From Coriobacteriaceae bacterium (GTDB lineage Bacteria; Actinomycetota; Coriobacteriia; Coriobacteriales; Coriobacteriaceae): a stretch of 64,000 bases of DNA. Made by a program: the position numbers and the translations under genes. The stretch spans positions 62,001 to 126,000 of the forward strand of contig CABJEP010000004.1 in the NCBI GenBank assembly GCA_902364645.1, written 5' to 3'. The notes below the pieces were generated by a model, which searched no databases, was not told where the DNA came from, and worked only from the letters and a program-made list of their open reading frames with translations. Positions within the stretch are counted from its first letter, which is position 1, and the number at the start of each line of letters is the position of its first letter. Shown here in pieces: positions 56,948-64,000 of the stretch.

Positions 56948-57865
56948 TTAATTGGACTCGCCCACCAGGGCGCGGCAGAAATCTTTTGCATTAAACTCCT
57001 GCAGGTCATCGACCTGCTCGCCGACGCCGATGCGCAGGATCGGGAGCTTGAGCTTCTCGGCCACGGCCATGGCGATACCGCCCTTAGCCGTGCCGTCGAG
57101 CTTAGTCATGATAATACCGTCCAGGCCCAGCGCCTCGTTAAACTCGAGCGCCTGGTTCAGACCGTTCTGACCAGTGGCGGCATCGATCACAAGCACGACC
57201 GAAACCGGCATGGGACCAGCGGCCATATTGGCGGCGCGCTTACGCGTCACGTTGACCACCTTGGCAAGCTCGCGCATGAGCTCGGGGCTCGTGTGCAGAC
57301 GGCCGGCGGTATCGATGAGCACCAAGTCGCTGCCGCGCTTATCGGCCTCGTCGAGCACGTCATAGCACACGCTCGCCGGATCGGAGCCGCGGTCACGCTT
57401 GATGACGGGCACGCCGGCACGCTGGCCCCACACATCGAGCTGCTCGATGGCGGCGGCGCGGAAGGTGTCGGCCGAACCGATCACCACGTTCTTGCCGCGG
57501 GCGGCCATGGCGCTCGCAATCTTGCCGACCGTGGTGGTCTTGCCGGCACCGTTAATACCGACAAACAGTACGCAGCTCGGCGTATCGGAAAACGGATCGC
57601 GCTCAACAGGCACAAAATGGCCCTCGAGCTGCTCGGCCAGGGCGCGACGAAGCTGCGGGGCGGTCTTGAGGTTCTTCTTAGCGGCGGCGTCGCGCAGGTC
57701 ATCGGAGACCTGAATGGCGACCTCGGCACCCATGTCACCCATAACGAGGGTATCCTCAAGGTCCTCCCAAAAGTCCTCGTCGACCTCGCCGCCAAAGTAG
57801 AAGACCTCGTTGAGGGCCTCGCGGCTGCGCTCAAGTCCGCGCGAGAGAGCGTCAAAGAATCCCAT
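56948..57865 (-). CDS. ftsY: Signal recognition particle receptor FtsY
   Basis: A 305-residue GTPase receptor. It lacks the long acidic A domain of E. coli and starts directly with the N domain (FFDALSRGLERSREALNEVF). G motifs are GINGAGKTTTVGKI, DTAGRLHTSPELM and TKLDGTAKGGIAMA. It starts on the smc stop (TAATG) and is followed by ffh, giving an smc-ftsY-ffh operon. Confidence 0.95.
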   Translation of the reverse strand: MGFFDALSRGLERSREALNEVFYFGGEVDEDFWEDLEDTLVMGDMGAEVAIQVSDDLRDAAAKKNLKTAPQLRRALAEQLEGHFVPVERDPFSDTPSCVLFVGINGAGKTTTVGKIASAMAARGKNVVIGSADTFRAAAIEQLDVWGQRAGVPVIKRDRGSDPASVCYDVLDEADKRGSDLVLIDTAGRLHTSPELMRELAKVVNVTRKRAANMAAGPMPVSVVLVIDAATGQNGLNQALEFNEALGLDGIIMTKLDGTAKGGIAMAVAEKLKLPILRIGVGEQVDDLQEFNAKDFCRALVGESN

Positions 57866-60800
57866 TATGCATTCACGACCTTTCCGGTTTCGCGATCGAG
57901 TTTTTGCGAGACGACGCGGCTGACGCCGTCGGCTTGCATCGAGACGCCATAGAGAACGTCAGCGTCCTCCATAGTACGGCGCTGATGCGAAATGACCAAG
58001 AGCTGCGTATCGGAACGCAACACGTCGAGCGCGCCGATGAGCTTGGACAGGTTGGCGTCGTCAAGTGCCGCCTCGACCTCGTCCAGCACATAGAACGGCA
58101 CCGTGCGCGTGCGGTACACGGCAAAGAGCAGGGCGAGTGCCGTCAGACTCTTCTCGCCGCCCGACATGAGCATCATCTTGGTGATGCGCTTGCCGCGCGG
58201 CTGCGCCACGACCTCGATACCCGTCTCGGCCGGATGCTCAGGATCGGTCATCTCCAGATGAGCCTGGCCACCCGGGAACAGCATAGCGAAGATCTCGCGG
58301 AAGTTCGCGTCGACCTTCTCAAACGTCACAAGGAACGCCTTGCGCATCTTGCGATCAATGGCCACCGTGATCTTGGTGAGCGCCTTACGCGCGCTCTCCA
58401 GATCGGCCAGCTGCTCCTCGATGTAGTCAGCGCGGCGCTTGAGCTGCTCGTACTCCTCCATGGCAACTTGGTTCACGGGACCAAGGTTGTTGATCTGGCG
58501 CACAAGCTGGTTGAGCTCGCGCTCGGCGGCATCGCGGTCCGTGGGCGCGGGAAGCATGAGCGCTTCCTCGAGTACCGTGTTGCCATCGGCGGTAATGGCC
58601 TTAATGGCGGCCTCTACCTGCACCTCGAGCTTGCCACGCGCGACCTTAAACTCGTTTTGCGTGGCGGTGGCGGTATCGACCTTCTCCTTAGCGCGGGCAA
58701 CCTCTGCCTTGGCATCCTCGATGGTCTTCTTGAGCGAAGCGGAGTCCGCCTCCTCCAGAGAGGCCTGGTCACGCAGACGCGCTGCCCAATCCGACGCGCG
58801 CTCCAGCAGGGCCGAATAGCGCTCGTGCATGGGATCGACGCGCAGGCGCAGCAGCTCGAGTGAGCGCGAGGCCTGGCGTGTTCCGCGGATACGGCGGTCG
58901 ATGCCCTCCAGGCGATGCTCCAGATCGGGCACGCGGCCCTTCAGAGAACGAAGGCGCTCGCTCGTCTGGGCCAGGCGGACCTTGGCATCGGCGAGCTTGC
59001 CGGCGGCCTCGGAATCGTCACGGCGAACGCGGTCGAGTTCGTCGTTGGCTTCGGCAATCTGAAGGCCAAGATCGCTTGCCTGCGCTCGGGCCTCGTCACG
59101 CGAGCGGGTGAGCTCGTCCACGCGCGGGCGCGCAGCGCGAACGGCCTCGGCGGCCTGCTCGCGGCGCTTGGAGATGCGCACGCGTTCGACCTCGGCGTTG
59201 TTGGCGCTTTGCTCCAGGCGGCCAATCTCGGAGAGCAGCGAGCGGCGCTCGCCCTCAAGACGGGCGATCTCGCCGGCGGCATCGCCCTCAGCGGCACGCG
59301 CCTCTTCGACGGCCGCATTGGCCTCGACGACCTGATCCGACACATGCTCAAACACAGCAGCCAGATCGGGCTCCAGGCCCTCCAGCTCGCGAATGCGACG
59401 CTTGCGCTCCAAGGCACCCGACGCCTCGCCGGCGTCGAGGCCTACACGCACCAGGCCGCCGCAGGCGACGCGGGCGCCATCGGGGGTCACGTAAGTCACG
59501 CCGTCAACGACAGGCGCGGCCAGCGCAGCCGCCAAGTCGTCGACAACGTAATAGCCGCCGAGCAGCGCCTCGACAACCGGGCCATAGCCGGCGCGTACGG
59601 ACAGGCGATCGACCAGGCGGGAACCGGCAGCGCCCTTAGCGGCAGCAGAGGCGCTCGCACCGCGCGCCACCAGCAGCGCCTCGCCCGAGGCCTTCTTCTG
59701 GTCCAGAGCGGCACGACCGGCACGCTCAAGCGCGGACGTATCGTCGAACAGCAGCGCATCGATATCGCCGGCAAGCAGCTGCTCCACCAGGCCCTCGAGC
59801 TCACGAGGGGCCTCGAGCACGTCGCCCAGACGACCCGAGACATCGTCGCCCAGTACACCCACCAGACAGCTCACGAGCGGCGAGCTGTCGGCCATGCGGG
59901 CATCGAGTTTCTTTTGGCTAGCAAGCTCCGAGCGCACCTCGGACAGTTTGTTGCGCGCCTCGCTCTCGCGGGCACGCAAGTCCTTAAGGGCTGCACGGGC
60001 GACCTCGGTAGCCTCGCGCGCATCAATCTGGGCTTGACGGGCCTGATCGAGTGCACCCTCAAGCTCCTCGGCGCGGTCGCGACGGCTCTCGAGTGAGGCC
60101 GTGACTTCCTCGAGCTGGTCATCGATCTGCTCCAGGCGCGAGGCATACATGTTGTCCTCGACCTCGGCGTTGCTCAGCGAGTCCTTCACCTTGGCGAGTT
60201 CGAGCGCCGCGTTATCGGCCACACGCTGCACATCGCGTTGCTCACGCGTAAGCTGCGAAATCTGATTGTCGAGCGTCACGCGCCGCTCGTGGAGCTCGGC
60301 GGCGGCAGGTCCGGCGGCGTCAACGTCCTCCTGGGCCTGCATGTGCGCGCCGGTCACTTCCTCAAGCTGCGCACGCGCGTCCTCGAGCTCCTCTACCACG
60401 CGACGACGCTGATGCTCGGAGCTCGAGATCTGGCCGCGCATGTCGGACAGGCGCGACACCATGTTGTGGCCCTTTTCCTCGAGCAGGCGCATATCGGAGT
60501 TAATGCGGCCGACCACGTCTTGCATATGGCGGCGCTGCTCGCCCAGATCGCCCACAAACAGGCCCTTTTCCTCGAGCATGACCTGGAGCTTCTCGAGCTC
60601 GCGTTCCTTTTCGCCCAAGCGGTACTGCGCAAGCTCCAGCTCGGCGGCACCTTCCTTGGAGCGGCTCTCCAAGTCGTTCCACTGCGACTGCAGCGAACGC
60701 AGCTCGTCGACGGCCAGCATCTGCGTAAGCTCGTTCGCGCGCGAGGACAGCTCTTTATACTTGCGCGCGCGATCGACCTGACGCTCCAGCGGTCGCAGCT

Positions 60801-61401
60801 GACGGGCAATTTCCTTATTGATGTCGCGGGCACGCGTCAGGTGCTCGTCCATCGATTTAATCTTTCTGAGCGCACGCTCCTTGCGGCGCTTGTGCTTGGA
60901 GATGCCGGCGGCCTCCTCGATGAGGGCACGGCGCTCCTCGGGGCGGCTCTGCAAAATGGCGTCGAGCTTGCCCTGGCTGATGATGGAATGCGTATCCTTG
61001 CCCAAGCCCGAATCGTGCAGGATGTCCTGAATGTCCATCAGGCGGCACGGACTCGAGTTGATGAGGTACTCGCTTTCGCCCGAGCGATACATACGACGGG
61101 TGATGGCGACCTCGTCAAAGTCGACGGGCAGCATATGGTCCGAGTTATCGAGCACCAGCGTGACCTCGGCGACACCCACCGGCTTGCGCGCTGACGAGCC
61201 CGAGAAGATGACATCCTCCATGGCCTGGCCGCGCAGCTGCTTGGCGCTCTGCTCGCCCAGGACCCACAGAATCGAGTCAGAGATGTTCGATTTTCCCGAG
61301 CCGTTGGGACCGACGATGACGGTCAGGCCCGGCTCAAACGTCATATGGGCACGGTCGGCAAACGACTTGAACCCCTTGAGCGTGAGGGACTTGAGATACA
61401 C
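57865..61401 (-). CDS. smc: Chromosome segregation protein SMC
   Basis: A 1178-residue ABC-type ATPase. N-terminal Walker A VGPNGSGKSNISDSI; long coiled coils; hinge around residues 510-640 (SPLVSCLVGVLGDDVSGRLG and VACGGLVRVGLDAG); C-terminal signature LMSGGEKSLTALALLFAVYR and Walker B VLDEVEAALDDAN. It condenses and organises the chromosome. It lies between rnc and ftsY. Complete length. Confidence 0.96.
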   Translation of the reverse strand: MYLKSLTLKGFKSFADRAHMTFEPGLTVIVGPNGSGKSNISDSILWVLGEQSAKQLRGQAMEDVIFSGSSARKPVGVAEVTLVLDNSDHMLPVDFDEVAITRRMYRSGESEYLINSSPCRLMDIQDILHDSGLGKDTHSIISQGKLDAILQSRPEERRALIEEAAGISKHKRRKERALRKIKSMDEHLTRARDINKEIARQLRPLERQVDRARKYKELSSRANELTQMLAVDELRSLQSQWNDLESRSKEGAAELELAQYRLGEKERELEKLQVMLEEKGLFVGDLGEQRRHMQDVVGRINSDMRLLEEKGHNMVSRLSDMRGQISSSEHQRRRVVEELEDARAQLEEVTGAHMQAQEDVDAAGPAAAELHERRVTLDNQISQLTREQRDVQRVADNAALELAKVKDSLSNAEVEDNMYASRLEQIDDQLEEVTASLESRRDRAEELEGALDQARQAQIDAREATEVARAALKDLRARESEARNKLSEVRSELASQKKLDARMADSSPLVSCLVGVLGDDVSGRLGDVLEAPRELEGLVEQLLAGDIDALLFDDTSALERAGRAALDQKKASGEALLVARGASASAAAKGAAGSRLVDRLSVRAGYGPVVEALLGGYYVVDDLAAALAAPVVDGVTYVTPDGARVACGGLVRVGLDAGEASGALERKRRIRELEGLEPDLAAVFEHVSDQVVEANAAVEEARAAEGDAAGEIARLEGERRSLLSEIGRLEQSANNAEVERVRISKRREQAAEAVRAARPRVDELTRSRDEARAQASDLGLQIAEANDELDRVRRDDSEAAGKLADAKVRLAQTSERLRSLKGRVPDLEHRLEGIDRRIRGTRQASRSLELLRLRVDPMHERYSALLERASDWAARLRDQASLEEADSASLKKTIEDAKAEVARAKEKVDTATATQNEFKVARGKLEVQVEAAIKAITADGNTVLEEALMLPAPTDRDAAERELNQLVRQINNLGPVNQVAMEEYEQLKRRADYIEEQLADLESARKALTKITVAIDRKMRKAFLVTFEKVDANFREIFAMLFPGGQAHLEMTDPEHPAETGIEVVAQPRGKRITKMMLMSGGEKSLTALALLFAVYRTRTVPFYVLDEVEAALDDANLSKLIGALDVLRSDTQLLVISHQRRTMEDADVLYGVSMQADGVSRVVSQKLDRETGKVVNA

Positions 61402-61411
61402 GGTTCCTCGC

Positions 61412-62137
61412 TTAAACAGGCTTCTTGTTGAGAATCACGCCGTTGGTGGTGTAGCCCATGCGGTCAAGTGCCTCAAGTGCAGCGGCTCCCTCGGCTTCCT
61501 TCTTTGAGGAGCCGGAGCCGCGACCCTGGCGAATACCATCGATCAACACCACGGCGGTAAAGGTGGGCGCATGCGCCGGGCCCTCGGAGCCAACGAGCTT
61601 ATACGCCGGGGGTTCGTGACCGTCGGCTTGCACGCACTCCTGCAAGAACGATTTGGGGTTCGCGGGGTGCTCGGCACGCTCGGAGGCCAGGTGCGGTTTG
61701 AGCGTACGATGGATAAAGTCCGCCGCAACATCCCAGCCGGCATCCAGGTACAGCGCACCCACGAGCGACTCGTAGACGTTCTCGAGCGCCGAGTGCAGGC
61801 CGCGCGCGCCGGTACCGGTCTCGGAGGCACCAAAGATGATGATGTCGTCGATGCCCAGCTCATGCGACACCTCGGATAGCGTAGCGCCCGAGACAAGCGA
61901 CACCTTCAGGCGCGTGAGCTTGCCCTCGTCAAACTCGGGATAGGACTCAAAGAGCGAACGGGCGACGACGGCGCCCAAAATGGAATCGCCCAAGAACTCA
62001 AGGCGCTCATAGCTGGCAGAAACCGGCTGGCCCTCGACTGCCGAGGGATGCGTAAGCGCCGCGCGCAGAAGCACCTTATTATTGAACTCGTGGCCCAGAA
62101 TTTCCTGGGCACGCGTAAGTCGTTCAGACAAAGCCAA
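61412..62137 (-). CDS. rnc: Ribonuclease III
   Basis: A 241-residue dsRNA endonuclease. The catalytic signature ERLEFLGDSILGAVVA and the second metal motif LENVYESLVGALYLD lie in the first 150 residues, and a dsRNA-binding domain follows (NPKSFLQECVQADG, QGRGSGSSKKEAEGAAALEAL). The start is TTG at 62137 with GGAGG 8 bases upstream. It is 3 bases after acpP and 10 bases before smc, a conserved cluster. Confidence 0.95.
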   Translation of the reverse strand: MALSERLTRAQEILGHEFNNKVLLRAALTHPSAVEGQPVSASYERLEFLGDSILGAVVARSLFESYPEFDEGKLTRLKVSLVSGATLSEVSHELGIDDIIIFGASETGTGARGLHSALENVYESLVGALYLDAGWDVAADFIHRTLKPHLASERAEHPANPKSFLQECVQADGHEPPAYKLVGSEGPAHAPTFTAVVLIDGIRQGRGSGSSKKEAEGAAALEALDRMGYTTNGVILNKKPV

Positions 62138-62140
62138 GAC

Positions 62141-62383
62141 CTAGGCCTCCCTGGCGTTTTCAATCGCGTCGACGGCGTCGGCGACAGAGTTGAGCGAGAG
62201 CAGAGTCTCGTCATCGATCTCGAGGTTGAACTCGTCCTCGATAGCCGTAACCAGCTGCAGGCGCTCGAGCGAGTTGGCATCGAGATCGTCAAAGGTGGTC
62301 TCATCGCTAATTTCGGCAACATCGACGCCCAGAACGTCAGCAGCGACCTCGGCGATCTTGTCGAAGATTTCGGAGCGGTCCAT
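62141..62383 (-). CDS. acpP: Acyl carrier protein
   Basis: An 80-residue acyl carrier. The phosphopantetheine attachment serine is in FDDLDANSLERLQL, where the usual DSL is NSL. Helices and the acidic C-terminus are typical. The ATG at 62383 has GAGAGGA upstream; the longer frame is rejected. The rnc TTG start is 3 bases downstream; plsX lies 124 bases upstream, a lipid-synthesis cluster. Confidence 0.93.
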   Translation of the reverse strand: MDRSEIFDKIAEVAADVLGVDVAEISDETTFDDLDANSLERLQLVTAIEDEFNLEIDDETLLSLNSVADAVDAIENAREA

Positions 62384-62507
62384 AGCGCTTCCTCTCATAG
62401 TGCATGAATACCAAAAGAATGGTACCGCCCGGGCGGTACCAAGACACGGTTCTGATTCTACCCCACGAAGCAGGCCGCGAGGCACATAACAGCGCTCTAA
62501 CTCGCTC

Positions 62508-63527
62508 TTATAAAACGATGCCGTCCATGGAGTTGGCGACATTCTCGACCAGCCCGGCGCGCACGGCTTCGGCCGCCGCAAGCGTACCGTTTTTAACAGC
62601 TTCGACCGAGGTGGCGCCATGGCCGATCAGAACCACGCCGCGCAGGCCCAAAAGAATCGCGCCGCCCTTGGCGTCGCCAGAGAGCTTGGCCTTTATCTCA
62701 CGCATCTGCTTTTTAATGAGCAGCGCGGCGATCTTGGTGCCAAGCGAAGACATAAAGACGCCCTTGAGCTCCTGCAACAAAAACTTGGCAGCGCCCTCGG
62801 TGGCCTTGAGCGCAATGTTGCCCGACATGCCGTCGGCCACGACGACATCGAAGTGGCCCGAGGTAAGGTCGGTACCCTCGCAGTTGCCCACAAAGCCGGG
62901 AACGGCAGCCTTCATGGCCGGGAAGCAGGACTTGGTAAAGTTGGAGCCCTTCTCGTCCTCGGTGCCGTTAGCAAGCAGGCCCACGCGGGGATGCTCGATA
63001 CCCAAAACGACGCGGGCATAGGCGGCGCCCATCTGGGCAAAGCGCACCATATCGTCCACCTCGACATCGGGGTTGGCGCCCATATCGCACAGCACCGTCA
63101 GGCCGCCGGCGCGATTGGGCAGTGCATTGGTCAGACAGGGGCGCACCGGCTGCTTCTTGCCTTCGGCCTGATACCTAAACGGCGTCACATAGGCGGTAGC
63201 GGCAGCGGTCATGGCACCGGTCGAACCGGCAGAGAAGAACGCGTCAGCATTGCCCTTCTTGATAGCGCGGCACGACAGCACGATCGAAGACTTGCGTTTG
63301 GTCATCACGGCGCGAATGGGATCGTCATCCATGGCGATAACGTCGGGTGCCTCAAGGGCCTCAACACGTGCGTGGGAAGCAGCAAAGGGATTGACGATTT
63401 CGGCGGGGCCAGCTGCCAAGACCTCGATATCGGGATCGACGGCAAGTGCAGCCTCGATACCATCGAGAACAACCTGAGGTTTCTCGTCTCCACCCACAAC
63501 GTCTACACAAACGCGAACGTTACTCAT
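62508..63527 (-). CDS. plsX: Phosphate acyltransferase PlsX
   Basis: A 339-residue enzyme making acyl-phosphate from acyl-ACP for phospholipid synthesis. It starts VRVCVDVVGGDEKPQVVLDG, and contains CRAIKKGNADAFFSAGSTGAMTAA and VADGMSGNIALKATEGAAKF. The ATG at 63527 (AAGGAG 7 bases upstream) is preferred over 63533. The position between rpmF and acpP is conserved in many bacteria. Confidence 0.95.
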   Translation of the reverse strand: MSNVRVCVDVVGGDEKPQVVLDGIEAALAVDPDIEVLAAGPAEIVNPFAASHARVEALEAPDVIAMDDDPIRAVMTKRKSSIVLSCRAIKKGNADAFFSAGSTGAMTAAATAYVTPFRYQAEGKKQPVRPCLTNALPNRAGGLTVLCDMGANPDVEVDDMVRFAQMGAAYARVVLGIEHPRVGLLANGTEDEKGSNFTKSCFPAMKAAVPGFVGNCEGTDLTSGHFDVVVADGMSGNIALKATEGAAKFLLQELKGVFMSSLGTKIAALLIKKQMREIKAKLSGDAKGGAILLGLRGVVLIGHGATSVEAVKNGTLAAAEAVRAGLVENVANSMDGIVL

Positions 63528-63543
63528 ATACATGCTCCTTATA

Positions 63544-63573
63544 CAAAAATGGCCGACTCATTGAGCCGGCCAT
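63544..63573 (-). terminator. Rho-independent terminator after rpmF
   Basis: Minus strand ATGGCCGGCTC-AAT-GAGTCGGCCAT (63573-63549) followed by TTTTTG. It separates the DUF177-rpmF transcript from plsX. Confidence 0.85.
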
Positions 63574-63614
63574 TGTGGTTCCATTTGGAACGGCATCGCA
63601 TCCAGAGTATACCG

Positions 63615-63794
63615 TTACTCGGTAACGATAACCTCGCGGTCCTTGTAGAAACCGCAGCTGGGGCACACGTGGTGCGGAAGCTTGACAGCGCCGCAACGGG
63701 GGCACGTGGACTGAGCCGCAGCCGAGATCTTCATGTTAGCGGAACGACGGGTGTGAGTGCGGATACGACCCTGCTTTTGTTTAGGTACGGGCAT
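63615..63794 (-). CDS. rpmF: 50S ribosomal protein L32
   Basis: A 59-residue zinc-ribbon ribosomal protein. It reads MPVPKQKQGRIRTHTRRSAN, then a CPRCGAVKL ... HHVCPSCGFY motif with four Cys, the zinc form (C+), ending DREVIVTE. It is downstream of the DUF177 (YceD) gene, the usual order. The gene is too short to be obvious among long ORFs but is unmistakable. Confidence 0.95.
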   Translation of the reverse strand: MPVPKQKQGRIRTHTRRSANMKISAAAQSTCPRCGAVKLPHHVCPSCGFYKDREVIVTE

Positions 63795-63858
63795 AGTGAC
63801 CTTCCTTATGAACTATCCAGTGTGGCGATTACGCGCAAGTAGCGATACTACCACAGTT

Positions 63859-64000
63859 TTACTCATCGAGCTTGAGATTCTTCAATGCTGCAAATGGATT
63901 TTTCGTGGCAGCGGCCCATTCTGCCTCTGCCTGGGCGGCGCAATCGCATTGCTCGACGTTGAGATTGCAACCGCAAGTGGGGCACAGGCCGCGGCAATCG
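63859..64000 (-). CDS. DUF177 (YceD) protein, C-terminal part only
   Basis: The C-terminal 46 residues are visible: CRGLCPTCGCNLNVEQCDCA followed by NPFAALKNLKLDE and stop (TAA at 63859). The CxGLCPxCGxNLN and PFAALKNLK pattern is diagnostic of YceD/DUF177 proteins, which are linked to rRNA/L32 handling and sit just upstream of rpmF. The 5' end lies beyond the window. Confidence 0.9.
   Translation of the reverse strand, partial: DCRGLCPTCGCNLNVEQCDCAAQAEAEWAAATKNPFAALKNLKLDE

Noticed and set aside
1..64000. CRISPR array, rRNA operon or prophage
   Set aside because: No regularly spaced direct repeats, no rRNA sequence and no phage structural genes were seen; tandem repeats are limited to the tRNA pair.

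Overview
The window looks like a piece of a high-GC, gut-type actinobacterial chromosome of the class Coriobacteriia, most likely Collinsella or a close relative. This is inferred from gene content and order (rpmF-plsX-acpP-rnc-smc-ftsY-ffh; alaS-ruvX-mltG-yqeG-aroK-aroB-pepP-efp-asp23-nusB-xseB-tlyA-nadK-recN), high GC, a T-box in front of ileS, and a PTS-centred sugar metabolism. No database was searched.

Layout. 1-6047 (+): a cobalamin-riboswitch-controlled operon encoding an exported CbiK-like chelatase lipoprotein, a small lipoprotein, an ABC solute-binding lipoprotein, a FecCD-type permease and an ATPase with an extra C-terminal domain. It is divergent from the start of a cobalt-precorrin methyltransferase gene at the left edge. 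An IS3-family transposase scrap (6065-6157) ends this block. 6160-8522 (-): TetR regulator, flippase-like membrane protein, two identical tRNA-Glu(CTC). 8649-10043 (-): CCA-adding enzyme. 10239-18126: a fructose/PTS locus with two adjacent PfkB kinases, Enzyme I, HPr and EIIBCA on the minus strand and a divergent RpiR-type regulator on the plus strand. A 31-bp perfect inverted repeat separates ptsH and fruA. 18186-31297 (-): a long housekeeping block from alaS down to recN, containing a degenerate AroB and an XseB gene with no adjacent xseA. 31492-31731 (+): a small membrane protein. 31738-36354 (-): AI-2E-family membrane protein, stress-type sigma factor, anti-sigma-like protein, DUF948-like coiled-coil protein, then rarA. 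36409-44203 (-): dGTPase-like protein, orphan prepilin peptidase, GT2 glycosyltransferase, rluD, lspA, and ileS behind a T-box.

44690-47440 is an accessory stretch: a GldA-like dehydrogenase, a hairpin-rich spacer, an AT-rich peptidase E-like gene that looks foreign, and broken IS3 transposase and serine-recombinase remnants. 47441-55341: DUF523 protein, ftsH, cobO, a MATE transporter, a TrmH-family methyltransferase, folA-thyA, and a plus-strand DUF134-NifX fusion with a Cys/His-rich tail and twin palindromic operators. 55462-64000 (-): ffh, ftsY, smc, rnc, acpP, plsX, rpmF and the 3' end of a DUF177 (YceD) gene.

Themes. Corrinoid metabolism appears at both the riboswitch operon and cobO. 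Metal handling appears in the chelatase/ABC operon and the DUF134-NifX protein. A family of intergenic palindromes with GGGAC/GTCCC in their arms or loops recurs at least seven times. The strongest candidates for undescribed biology are the riboswitch-controlled exported-chelatase/ABC operon, the DUF134-NifX metalloregulator-like protein with its operator pair, the degenerate AroB, and the palindrome family.
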